Below, one piece after another: positions 25,500-36,800 of a stretch of 48,971 nucleotides of DNA. Under the pieces are notes generated by a model that saw only the letters and a list, made by a program, of their open reading frames with translations, was not told the DNA's origin and made no database searches. The translations under genes and the position numbers were made by a program. How positions within the stretch are numbered: position 1 is the first letter of the stretch; each line of letters begins with the position of its first letter. The stretch comes from Abyssisolibacter fermentans. Lineage in GTDB: Bacteria > Bacillota > Clostridia > Tissierellales > MCWD3. The stretch spans positions 1 through 48,971 of the forward strand of contig NZ_LOHE01000001.1 in NCBI RefSeq assembly GCF_001559865.1, in the 5' to 3' direction.

Positions 25500-25622
25500 G
25501 GGTAGTCTTAAATGGCAAATTTCTTCGTTATTGAAATATTTCCCGACTAATCACGTACTTAAAGTACGCTCATATCCGTGAAAATTTCAATGCCTTGAAC
25601 TTTACTCATTTTGAAACAACCC
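25500..25622. repeat. Miniature palindromic element between operon genes
   Basis: The ends GGGTAGTCTTAAATG (25500) and CATTTTGAAACAACCC (25607) are inverted repeats. Inside, TTGAAATATTTCCCG pairs with CGTGAAAATTTCAA, and CGTACTTAAAGTACG is a central palindrome. The 123-bp unit could fold almost end to end. A GGGGCTAGCCCC palindrome follows at 25627. Confidence 0.6.
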
Positions 25623-25660
25623 TAATGGGGCTAGCCCCTAATTAAGGACAAAGGAGAAAT

Positions 25661-28600
25661 ATGATGAATAAACTAAAATTTTCATTGGTATTTTTACTAA
25701 TAGTATGTATATTGCTAACGCCAATAATAGCACCAACGCAAGTTTTTGCTAAAAGTAGAATTGATATAGTTTTTATAATAGACCGCTCAGGAAGTATGGG
25801 TAATGATATTCGCGATGTAAGAAATGAAATAAAGAATTTTACAGATAAACTATCAAGGCAGGGTCTTGCATATAGATTAGGTCTTATATCGTATGAATAT
25901 TCTCCACGTACCTATAGTTTGACAAGTAGCGTTGACGTTTTTAAGCAAAATCTTTCGAATATTAATGTATCTGGAGGAACAGAGAACGGATTAGATGCAA
26001 TTATGGAAGCATTAAACACATATACATTTTATGATAATGCCATAAAGTACTTTGTGCTTATAGGTGATGAAACTGTAACAAGTAGAAAAGGATACTCGAA
26101 CCAAGAAGTTATAAATGAATTAAAGAGAAATGATGTTATCCTTACAGCGGTAGGAGATAGTAGTGTTAGAAGTCAATTTAGAAATTTATCATCATCAACA
26201 GGAGGATTATATCTAAGCTTAGGTAGTAACTTTAGTACTAATCTTGAAAAGATTTTTGATCAAATTCAAGCTATTCCTATACTGGATGTAACAAATCCAA
26301 GGAATGGACAAATGGTAAGTGATCTAGGAGGGTTGTTCATACCTACAGTCAAGGTATCAGATCCTGATAGTGATACATTAACCCTTAAATATTATATTGA
26401 TAATAGCAGTCAGCCAAGAGATACAAAAATAATAACAAATACTCAAACACAGCATGTAGTTACATTTGATGCTTTGAATTTATCCAGTATTGGAGAAGGC
26501 AAGCATACTCTTAAATTTACAGCAGATGATGGAAGTGATGTAGTTCAAGAGATAATCAATATTACTGTAGATATTGTTTCTCCAAATATAGATAGTTTTA
26601 ATGTAGTACCTCAGGCAGGTTCGATAATCGTAAGCGGTTCAGCAACAGATACTGCATCAGGTCTGCACGGCACTCCGTACAGATATACAGTAGGAGATAA
26701 AATTTCTTCATGGATAAGTAGCAGTACATACAATTGTACAGGACTTACTCCTAATAGTTTATACAATGTAAAGCTTGAGGTTAGAGATAGAGTAGGACAT
26801 ATTTCAGATAAACACCAAAATATATATACTAAAGTTCAAAAACCTAACATAATACTTAACAATGCCACAGAAGAATCAATAACATTTTCAATACAGGATA
26901 ATAATCCATTATCAACAGAGTACCAAATCAAAATAGGAAACCAATATCTTGATCAATCAGGCAGCTTAACAGCAACAGCTAATTGGATTATTTTATCAGA
27001 GAAAATGTTAGAAATAAATGGTTTAAGTAGTAATACTAAATACGGCATAATAGCAACGGCTAAAAATCATGACGGATTACAAGAAATAAGCAATACATTT
27101 AATGCTATGACATTGGCACAGCCTCCATTTATTGAGGTCAATAATGAAAGAAAATCAATAGAGTTATCATGGAATCCAGTTCCATATGCATTAGGATACG
27201 ATATAGAAGTAGATGGAGCGGTAGTTGAAAATGGCACTTTTACAAACTATACTCATAGCGGACTAGATCGCGACACTTTTCATACATATAGAATAAGAGT
27301 CAGAAATAGTGGAGGTACAGGAAGATGGAGTAGAATCTATGAAGAATACACTCTCCCATTTCCACCAACAACACCACAAAATATAAAAACTGTTTTATCA
27401 CAAGAAGAGATAGAAATAAGCTGGGACTCAAGTCTAAGGGTAGAAAATTATGAACTAGAGGTAGATGGTAGCATAGTAAATAACGGTTGTGAAACAACAT
27501 ATATTCATGAAGATTTAGAGCCTGACAGTGAACACAAATATAGAGTCAGAGCAGTAAATAGAGGAGGAGAAAGTGAATGGTCAGAGCTATTAACCGTCGC
27601 TAGTCTTCCATATCCTCCAGAAACACCAACTAATATAATAGTCAATAAAACAAAAAATTCCATAACATTAAACTGGGATGAGATGGAAAGAGCAGAGGCA
27701 TATGAACTAGAGGTTGACGGTTTCATAATAGATAACGGTAAAGAAACTGTTTATGTACATGAGAATTTAGAACCATTATCAGGGCACAGATATAGAATAA
27801 GAGCAAAAAACAGGGGCGGAAAGAGTGCATGGACTAGTCAATTAGACATTACCACTCATCCTGAAAAGCCTGATATCCCGGTAAATATAATGGCAACATC
27901 AGATGAAACAAGTATTTCAGTTACATGGTACAAGCCACCTCATACAGAGTCATATGACTTAGAAATTGATGGTAGAGTAGTTACAGATATAAAAGAAACT
28001 CTATATAAACACTCAGGGCTGACACCTGATACAAAGCATGTGTACAGAGTTAGAGCTAAAAATGTTAGTGGCATGAGTGATTGGAGCAGTCCAGTTACAA
28101 TGTTTACATTGCCTAAGATAGAAGAAGGAGAGGAAAACTTTGCACTGGCAAATGTAATAGCAGTAGTGACAAACGAAGATATAACATTATCTTGGGATGC
28201 AGTTGCTGCCAATGCAAGCTATAAGATAGAGGTAGACGGAGAAATCAAGGACAATGGTGAGGAGACTGTATTTATCCACAGTGGCTTAGAAGCAAATACA
28301 TTCCACAGCTACAAAATAAAAGTTGTAAAAGAAGATGGTAAAGAAAATTGGTGTGGAGTTTTGACACTATCAACATTACCAAATATTCCAGATGCACCAC
28401 ATAGCTTGACAGGTATACCAACACATAACTCAATAGAGCTTAGATGGGAAAGAATAGACGGAGGAAGTGGATATGACCTTGAGCTTGATGGAGAAACAAT
28501 AAGTATTAACGATATAAATCAACTAAACTATATCCATGACAATCTAGAGCCGGGAACATCCCATACTTATAGACTAAGAGCAAAGAATATAACAGGAGTA

Positions 28601-28972
28601 ACAGCATGGAGCAGTGCATTAGTGTTAAATACAACAAATCCAATGTACACAATAAATGCCAATGAAGGTATGGAATTTGATTTATCGCTACTAGCAAACA
28701 ATGTTCAGGACTTTACAGAGCTTAAATTTGTGGTTACATATAACCCTGAGGAGCTTGAAATAATAGACCTTAACAAATATGCAGCAAATAAAAATATTAC
28801 AAGTGGCAAAATAGAAGGAACTAACATGAATGTACAGCTTTCAAGCGGTAAAATAGAAATCACAGTAGATGAATCACTAGTACCCGGAACATCATGGTCT
28901 GGAGAGATAACAGATATTCTTTTTAAGGCTAAGGTAAGCGGAAATATAAACATAAACTTTATTGTTGAATAA
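25661..28972 (+). CDS. Secreted vWA/FN3 protein with C-terminal beta domain
   Basis: A 1103-aa exported protein. It has a signal peptide (about 1-30, ending QVFAKS). A von Willebrand factor A domain (about 33-205) carries the metal-site motif DRSGSMG, a Thr in SGGTENG and an Asp in LIGDETV. Then come bacterial Ig-like and divergent FN3 modules (about 207-490), six clear FN3 domains (about 495-1000) with the same YEIEVDG and HTYRIR motifs as the preceding protein, and a C-terminal domain with VVTYNPEELEIIDL homologous to the end of that protein. AAAGGAG lies before a double ATG (25661 and 25664). vWA domains usually bind protein ligands through a metal, so this is a likely surface partner or adhesin of the cluster. 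Confidence 0.88.
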   Translation: MMNKLKFSLVFLLIVCILLTPIIAPTQVFAKSRIDIVFIIDRSGSMGNDIRDVRNEIKNFTDKLSRQGLAYRLGLISYEYSPRTYSLTSSVDVFKQNLSNINVSGGTENGLDAIMEALNTYTFYDNAIKYFVLIGDETVTSRKGYSNQEVINELKRNDVILTAVGDSSVRSQFRNLSSSTGGLYLSLGSNFSTNLEKIFDQIQAIPILDVTNPRNGQMVSDLGGLFIPTVKVSDPDSDTLTLKYYIDNSSQPRDTKIITNTQTQHVVTFDALNLSSIGEGKHTLKFTADDGSDVVQEIINITVDIVSPNIDSFNVVPQAGSIIVSGSATDTASGLHGTPYRYTVGDKISSWISSSTYNCTGLTPNSLYNVKLEVRDRVGHISDKHQNIYTKVQKPNIILNNATEESITFSIQDNNPLSTEYQIKIGNQYLDQSGSLTATANWIILSEKMLEINGLSSNTKYGIIATAKNHDGLQEISNTFNAMTLAQPPFIEVNNERKSIELSWNPVPYALGYDIEVDGAVVENGTFTNYTHSGLDRDTFHTYRIRVRNSGGTGRWSRIYEEYTLPFPPTTPQNIKTVLSQEEIEISWDSSLRVENYELEVDGSIVNNGCETTYIHEDLEPDSEHKYRVRAVNRGGESEWSELLTVASLPYPPETPTNIIVNKTKNSITLNWDEMERAEAYELEVDGFIIDNGKETVYVHENLEPLSGHRYRIRAKNRGGKSAWTSQLDITTHPEKPDIPVNIMATSDETSISVTWYKPPHTESYDLEIDGRVVTDIKETLYKHSGLTPDTKHVYRVRAKNVSGMSDWSSPVTMFTLPKIEEGEENFALANVIAVVTNEDITLSWDAVAANASYKIEVDGEIKDNGEETVFIHSGLEANTFHSYKIKVVKEDGKENWCGVLTLSTLPNIPDAPHSLTGIPTHNSIELRWERIDGGSGYDLELDGETISINDINQLNYIHDNLEPGTSHTYRLRAKNITGVTAWSSALVLNTTNPMYTINANEGMEFDLSLLANNVQDFTELKFVVTYNPEELEIIDLNKYAANKNITSGKIEGTNMNVQLSSGKIEITVDESLVPGTSWSGEITDILFKAKVSGNININFIVE

Positions 28973-28986
28973 AAAGAGGTGAGTAA

Positions 28987-29865
28987 ATGAAGAAAGTAAA
29001 ATTTGGAAGCATACTGATAGTTTTGGCGCTAGTTGTAGCAATGGTAGGAGATATGTTTTTTGTAAACATGCCTAAAATTGAAGCAAAAGATAATGAAATT
29101 GTCATATCAGAAGATGACAAACAAAAAGCAGCTGAAATATCAAATATCACAGGAGCAGATATAAAAGAAATATTAAGTCTTAGAGAAAAAGGAATGAGTT
29201 TTAATGAAATAATAAATGAGCTAAAGGAAAACAGCGAAGATTATTTAGTAAAAGATGAGAAAAAAGATGGTTTAGATAAAAATAACAAACTTGCAGAAAT
29301 GGGATTTGCAGAAAACGAGATAACAGAGGCGAGAATGCTGATAGAAAGAGTTCAGTTTCAGCTTCAAGAAATAATAGGCTTTGATGTAGAAGATGAAATA
29401 TCTAAAGATGATTATCAAAGAATATTAAAAGGACTTGAGGATAGCGATAGTGTCATATATTACACACTTATGCTAAAAAAAGAATTAAAAAGCTTAGATA
29501 CTGCGCTAAATGAGTACATTTGTGCAGTCCAGCTTGGGCTTGATATAGATACATATTTTACTGATAAAGAGAAGTATGAAGATAGTAAAAATGAAAAGAT
29601 GGTGTTATTAGGAAGAGAAAAAATCATAACAATTATGAATATTGAGGATAAGATGTTAAAAGCACTTCAAAATAAAGCAAATTTAGAGAACAAGGAAGAA
29701 CAAGATGCAAACTTTATACCTGAAATAGGTAGTAAAACAAGTGAAAGTGAAAACATTCATGAGAAACCTATGATAGAGTTACCGTCAGTAAAACCACCAA
29801 ATCCTCAAGAAGGGCTCATTAAAGAATTAAAAGATATAAATCCTAATGATGATTTGGGAAACTAA
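28987..29865 (+). CDS. Exported helical protein of unknown function
   Basis: A 292-aa protein with an N-terminal signal or anchor helix (about 8-27). The rest is predominantly helical and acidic. The segment ITGADIKEILSLREKGMSFNEIINEL has the pattern of a short helical hairpin with a G-x-S turn that also appears in the next gene. The C-terminus is Pro/Asn-rich (KPPNPQEGLIKELKDINPN). No enzyme motif and no dockerin were found. It lies 14 bases after the vWA gene and 13 bases before the next, with clear ribosome-binding sites. It is therefore part of the same operon and likely to work with the RHS protein at the surface. Confidence 0.75.
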   Translation: MKKVKFGSILIVLALVVAMVGDMFFVNMPKIEAKDNEIVISEDDKQKAAEISNITGADIKEILSLREKGMSFNEIINELKENSEDYLVKDEKKDGLDKNNKLAEMGFAENEITEARMLIERVQFQLQEIIGFDVEDEISKDDYQRILKGLEDSDSVIYYTLMLKKELKSLDTALNEYICAVQLGLDIDTYFTDKEKYEDSKNEKMVLLGREKIITIMNIEDKMLKALQNKANLENKEEQDANFIPEIGSKTSESENIHEKPMIELPSVKPPNPQEGLIKELKDINPNDDLGN

Positions 29866-29878
29866 AGGAGTGATATGA

Positions 29879-30787
29879 ATGAAGAAGAATAAATTAATAA
29901 TTATAACAGCCTTGGTTTTAGTAATAGTAATGGTTCAAGGAGTTATTTCATATTCTATGACAGGAGATAAAGTATCTGAAATCAATGAACAATTAAGTCA
30001 AGAAGAAGAGCAATTAATTAATGAAGAAGAACAATTGCTTGAAGACGATAAAGCAATTGAAAACATAAGCGTAGATGTACTTACATTACAAGATATAGTT
30101 ATAAAACAGGAAGTTCTTGATATGATAAAAAAATCAGATGAGGCAAATTATGATAAAAACATAGCTAACTACAAAAACACTCTCGTAGAGCTTAATGTTC
30201 AAAAGAGTTTTAAAGAAGAAATAGAAAGACTGGTATTATCTGGATACAACCTAAAAGATGTTCTTGTAGCATATGAGTTTTTAAATATTAATTTTGGCAA
30301 GAAAAGTGAGCTTCAAGGCTTTGTAGCAAGAAAACAACAAGGAAAGAGTTTTACAGAAATTTTTAGTGACTACAATTCGCTTACAGAGTTTACTCCAAGA
30401 TCATTTGAACCTGAGTATCTCGAAAGGTTGATGACAGAGCCTAATATTGATACAGATGACATAATGATTGCTGACATAATAGCAGATAAATTAAACAAAG
30501 AATTTGATGAAGTAATAAGCTACAAATTAGACGGATTACTTTGGAAGCATGTAAATGAAAAACTTGAAATTCTAAGCAGTGCACAGAATCTTCCAAGAAT
30601 AATGGTTAATAATGACGAAATAGAAGAATATAAAGAACAATATGGATTATCAGAGGATAAAATAGTAGATGCCTTTGTAATAGCTGCAAATTTAAAAAAG
30701 AATGTTATAGAAATATTACCAAAATTCAGAGCAGGATACAGCAGAGAACAGATCTTTGCAGAATTTTTACAGAATAAATATAATTAG
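29879..30787 (+). CDS. Second exported helical protein of unknown function
   Basis: A 302-aa protein with a signal peptide or anchor (about 5-26). A Glu/Gln-rich coiled segment follows (about 37-60, EEEQLINEEEQLLEDD). The helical body contains repeated hairpin motifs (LSGYNLKDVLVAYEFL, ARKQQGKSFTEIF and KFRAGYSREQIFAEFL) echoing the G-x-S pattern of the preceding protein. The two may be distant paralogues. No known family recognised. It lies directly upstream of the RHS gene (25 bases), with AAAGGAG before the ATG. A chaperone, adaptor or wall-passage role for the RHS protein is a guess from position. Confidence 0.7.
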   Translation: MKKNKLIIITALVLVIVMVQGVISYSMTGDKVSEINEQLSQEEEQLINEEEQLLEDDKAIENISVDVLTLQDIVIKQEVLDMIKKSDEANYDKNIANYKNTLVELNVQKSFKEEIERLVLSGYNLKDVLVAYEFLNINFGKKSELQGFVARKQQGKSFTEIFSDYNSLTEFTPRSFEPEYLERLMTEPNIDTDDIMIADIIADKLNKEFDEVISYKLDGLLWKHVNEKLEILSSAQNLPRIMVNNDEIEEYKEQYGLSEDKIVDAFVIAANLKKNVIEILPKFRAGYSREQIFAEFLQNKYN

Positions 30788-30812
30788 ATAGCCAAAAAAG
30801 GAGGCACTAGAG

Positions 30813-33800
30813 ATGAAGGAAAAACTAAAAAAGCTGATAATCCTTCTATCATGCATATTTATATTTATGCCTTTTACAATAGCATATGCAGATACAATAG
30901 AAGAACAGCTTAACAATTTAGTAGGACCTAAAAAGCAATATAATACAATGTTATCACCTGTATACCTTAGAAATAACTATACAGAAGAATATATAAATCC
31001 AAGAAGTGGAGAACTAACGATATCCCAAACTGATTATGTACTGCCTGGCAGAAACGGATTAGATGTAGAAATAAAAAGAATATACAAAAGCGGAGTATCA
31101 AACGTAAAAGAAATGAAAGTAAAGTATGTAAACGGTGCTTGGGTTGACTATGTTCATTCAGATGCTAAGACATCTTCCTTCTATGAAGACAGATATAACA
31201 TAGGAATAGGAACGAGATTTTCATTTCCACAGATGGAAGTAAGAAAAAGCGAAGATAGCAGTGAGCATATATTTATTCACACAGAAGGTGGAGATACATA
31301 CAGACTTTTACGACCTGTTATAATGGACGGCATAAAAACATATAAATTAGAAGGTCAAACAACTAAAGAAGTATTTGTAAGAGAATCAGACCAGTTTTCA
31401 AATGGACAAGTTGACGGAAAATCAAAATATGTAATGATTAAAAAAGATGGAAAGAAAACATATTTTGCAGCAGATGGAAGACTCTTAGGTATAGTAGACC
31501 GCTATGGAAATACAATAAAATTTGAGTATACAACATTGAATTACAGCATATACAGCACAAATATAACTAAAAAGCTGATGTCAAAAATAACAGACACAGT
31601 AGGAAGAGTTATAACAATAGAGTACAAAGAAGATCACAGCTATAGAGTAGCAAAGAAAACTAACACAAAATACTCTAAAGATGAAAGCTATAAAACATCA
31701 AATGATCCAGATACTCAAAATTCAGGAGACTTAAAAGGAAAATATCAGGTAATAATAAAACTCCCTGACAATAAACAAATAGTTTACGACAAATCAGCAG
31801 CATTAGTAAGCGATTCAAAAGCAGTTATAAGGACAAGACTTCAAAGAGTATATGATACAGACGGAAAGCCTAAATATCATTTTTGGTATGAACAGCCAGC
31901 ATTAGGTTTTACATATACAAACGGAAGTAGTTATTCAGTATATAACAGATATGAAAATTTAACACAAATAGATAATTTTAGAACAAACAAAATAAGCAGA
32001 TACACCTATAATACATATACACAAAGACTAAACAAAGGAAGTATGCAGTACAGAAAAATATTCTCTAAAAGTGAATTAATCAAAAAAGACTATGATATAG
32101 CAAAAGATAAATTCATAGACAGATTCATAACAGAGGACAAAAATCACATTAACTATACCTATGTAAACGAAGCAGACGGATATGGAGTAAAAGAGTATAA
32201 ACCATATGACGAAAATTATTTAAAAGGTTATAAGTATTATACTAACACCACTGATAAAAGTGGAAACAAAGTAAAATATACATATGACGGCTTACATCAG
32301 CTTATAAACTCTCTAAATACAGGAACTAACCATAAAGAGGTAATTACAACAGAGCATGATGAAATGAAGCTCATAAAGAAAAAAGAAAGAGTCATATATG
32401 ATGTTCAATATGGTAAAGAGACAGGTAAGTTTGTTAAAAAGATAGAAAATTACAGATATGATGAGTTTGGAAATCTTATCAATTACACAGGTTATGACGC
32501 AAATAGAGATGATAAAGGGTATCCTATAGACGACGAACGTACAGTAATATATAACTATGCTTACGATAAATATCATATCCTTACATCAAAGACATGGAAA
32601 AAAGATAAAGATACAACATGTCAAATAAACTATGATGTAGACAATCTTGGAAATGTCATAAAAGAAACAAAATATAATACAGATGACAAAAACAAATGGA
32701 TTGTCACAAATTATAATTATGACAGCTTTGGAAATATAATCAAAGAAGAATTAACAGACGGGTTAGGAAGCTTTATAACAAACTATGAATACGGCATAGA
32801 TGCAAATGGAATAAATCATAAAGGAGCATACCTAACAAGAATATATAAAACAGTAGATACACAGCTACAAGAGAAAAAATACGCATATGATTTTAATACA
32901 GGTATAAAAACATCTGAAATAGATGAAAACGGAAACAAAAAATCATATGAGTATGATGACCTCTATAGATTAAAAAAGACTATGCATCCAGATGAAACAA
33001 CAGAAGAATATACTTATATAGACAGTGGATACAATAATTTAAAAATAAACTACAAAGATCAAGGAGAAGCATTATATTTATTTGAATATGATATACTTGG
33101 ATATTTGCTAAATCTCAGCTATAATGACAACAACCAATGGGTAAGGCTAGAATCCTACGAATATGACTGTAACTCAAATAAAATGAAAGAAGTAGATTCA
33201 AACGGACACAGCACTAGATACAAATATAACAGCAGTTACAAACTAGTAGAAAAATCATATTATGAAAATGACACAATACTAAAAGGCACAATGAGATTGA
33301 GCTATAAAACAGCAGTAGATGAAGACACAGCCTTACTAGCAGAAATAACAGACGAAGAAGGATATATAAAGAGATTTTATTATAACAAAGACAATAAGCT
33401 TCTAAAAACAGAAATATCACCAGATAACATAACATTCTATACGTCAAAAAAATACTATGACTATGTAGGCAATAAAGTCCGTGACATTGATTATAGAGGA
33501 AAAGAAACAAATTATATATATGACGATATAGGAAGATTAACAAAGATAATAGATCCATTAAACAATGAAACAGAATATATTTATAACTCAATAAATAATG
33601 TATCAAAAATAAAAGAACCAAATAAAAAGACAACAGACAAAATATATGATCAAGCAGGCAGATTAATTGAAGAAAGAAGATATCTTATTGGTGAAGAGAA
33701 CTACACCTATACAAGCTACAGCTATGACAAAGCAGGTAATATGGCAAGTGAAGAAAGAGGAACATGTAAAAACGGTGTAAAACAAGCTTCATCAAAAATA

Positions 33801-36800
33801 GAACTAGTCTACAACAACATGAATAGAGTAGTAGATGAATACATTTGGTTAGAAGATGACAAAAAAACACATACCACATATTCCTATGATTTACTGGGAA
33901 ATATGACACAAAAAACAACATATACAGATAAAGATGAACATAAATGCATACAAAATGATTATGTATATACAAAAAATGGACAACTTATCGAGGAAGAAAC
34001 AGTATACAAAGTAGGAAACATAGAAGATCAAGAGATGGGTAAAGTGTTGATAAAATACCAAAAGGACTATCAAGGAAACTTGTTAAAACAAGAAATTCTA
34101 AATAATAATACCTTCGAGACGTATACCTATCAATATGACAATAGAAACAATATCATAAAGAAAATAGAACCATTTAAAGGAGAAGTTAAAAAGATAACAG
34201 AAATAACCTACGATAAACGCAATAACCCATTAGTCAGTACACAAATTATTAATGGAGCAAAATGTACAAATAGCTTTACCTATGATGGATTAAACAGACT
34301 AACAGCACAGACGGATGCATTAGGAAATACGACAAGATACTTATATGACAAATGTAATAATTTAATCAAAGAAGTTGATGCAAGATATTCAAATATGAGT
34401 ATAGAATCAGCACCAGGTAGAAAATTTGAATATGATATGGATAACAGAAGAACTAAAGTAATATCATATAATGGATATAAAGACAGCATAATAGAGTATA
34501 ATTTATACGACGGCAGAGGCAATCTCTTATTGCAGGCAGATGAGCTTGGATATAACAGTGAAAGTCCAGAGCTTTCAATAGGAAATAAATATGAATATGA
34601 TGCAGATAACAGAGTAGTTAAATTCACATCAGCAGATGTAGTATATCAAGGAATCATAGAAGGAGTAGACAGACATTCAATCAAATATGAATATAATGGA
34701 GACGGACAAGTAATATCACAAGAAGACGCATATGGAAATAAAGTAGAAACAACATACTACGGAAATGGAAACGTAAAATCAGTAAAATATCCAAACGGCT
34801 ATACAGAGAATTTTAGATATGATAATATCGGTAAATTCTATATGCAGAAGAAAACATCAGATGGATTAGAAATAACAACATATAATAATATTTATGGAAA
34901 GCCTATTAGAGTGGTATATCCAGATGAAACAGAAGCTCACTATGGATATACAAACAAAGGTGAAATCACAAAGAGTATAGATCAAGAAGGCAATGAGGCT
35001 TTATTTGAATATGATGAAGCTTCAAATGTGATAAGCAAAAAAGAATATATAAAAGAAGATGAAAGCTACAAATACTATAGATTGACAAAAACATCATACA
35101 ATGAAACAAATAGTCCATTAAGTACAGAGACATTTAGCTTAAAAGAAGCTAAAGTACCAACACTTAGTAATATAGAAGAACCAATAGGTAATAAAAATTA
35201 CTACGAATATGATAAAGCAAACAACCTAATAAAAGTAACAGGAGCAAATGGTGAAGAAACAATAAGAGAATATGATGCTAATAATAATCTAATAACAGAA
35301 AAGAGAAAAATAAGTGAAGGAGAGTACAATGTAAACAGGTATGAGTATGACCATTTATTAAATTTAGCAGTAAGCTCAGTATTAGTAAAAACATCAGATG
35401 TAGATATAAAATCACTGACAAACCCTGTTTATGACAATGAATATTCAGACAAAATATTAGCAAGCACAAAATATTCATATTATACAAACGGTAAAGTAAA
35501 AACCATGGAAGATTCAAGAGGAAATATAACCAAATATGAATATAACCATGATGGGAAAATAAAAAAATTAATATCACCAAAAGGATACACAGTAAAATAC
35601 AAATATGATTTAAGAGGTAACGTAAAAGAGCAAACAGATGCAAGAGGAAATAAAGTTCAGTATGAATATGACGAAATGAACAAGCTTACACATAAAAAAC
35701 AGCCATACAAAGATTCTGAGCAATCAATAACAAGATATGTGTATGATAAGAGAGGTAACATAAAAAAACAGATAAATCCAGAGCAGTATGAAGAAAATGT
35801 TGATATAGACACGATGCTTGGAACAAGCTACGTTTATGACAATATGAACAGAGTTATAGAAAAAATATCACCAGAAGGTGAAACACTAAGTTATATCCAG
35901 TACACAAAAAAAGGTAACCCAAAGAAAGTAGTAGATGGAATAAGATATCAAAGCAATATAGAAGACTCAAAGGGTACAAGCTATGATTATGATGGACTTG
36001 GCAGAGTAATAAAAGTAACAAATCCATTAGGAGACAGCAAAGCATATAAATACAACCTACTAGACAATATCATAGAAGAAACAAACGAAAAAGGTCTAGT
36101 AACAAAATTTGAATATGATACAGTAGGTAATTTAACAAAAATAGAATTTTCAGATGGAAGTAAAGTTAAATATGAATATGATTTAGCAAACAGAAAAATA
36201 AAAGAAGAAGATCAGCTAGCAAATGTAACAAGCTTTGAGTACAATGGATTTAACAAAAAAAGAAAAGATATAGATACATATTTAAATACACAAGAATATA
36301 AGTACGACTTAGCAGGAAATCTAACAGTATTAGAAGACAAAAGAGGAAACAAAACAGAATTTAAATATGATGAAAACAACAAAATATTAGAAAAGAGACA
36401 GCCTGCATATGAGGATGGTAGTGGAAACATAGTATATATACTTAGTAGCTATACCTATGACGAAAATGGAAATCTAACAAAAGAAAGCATATCAGATACA
36501 AAAGGACTAGCTTCAAAAAGAGAAACAATGTATCAGTACTATGAAAACAATAAGCTAAAAATGAAAAGACACAGCAACGGTTCATTCCAAAAGCTGTACT
36601 ATGACAAAAACGGTAACATAGTCAAAAAAGAAACATCAAGAGACAGCGAGAACAATGATATAGAAAAGTTTGAATATGACCTACAAAACAGATTGATAAA
36701 ATCAATAAAACTAATAGACAAAACATCAATAGCAGAAGATGAAGAATTAATAAATGGTTTAATAGATTTAGAATATCAAGACAAGCTGCAAGTGATAACA

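Noticed and set aside
28987-30787. Dockerin modules in the two helical exported proteins
   Set aside because: No paired calcium loops (DxNxDxxxN pattern) are present.
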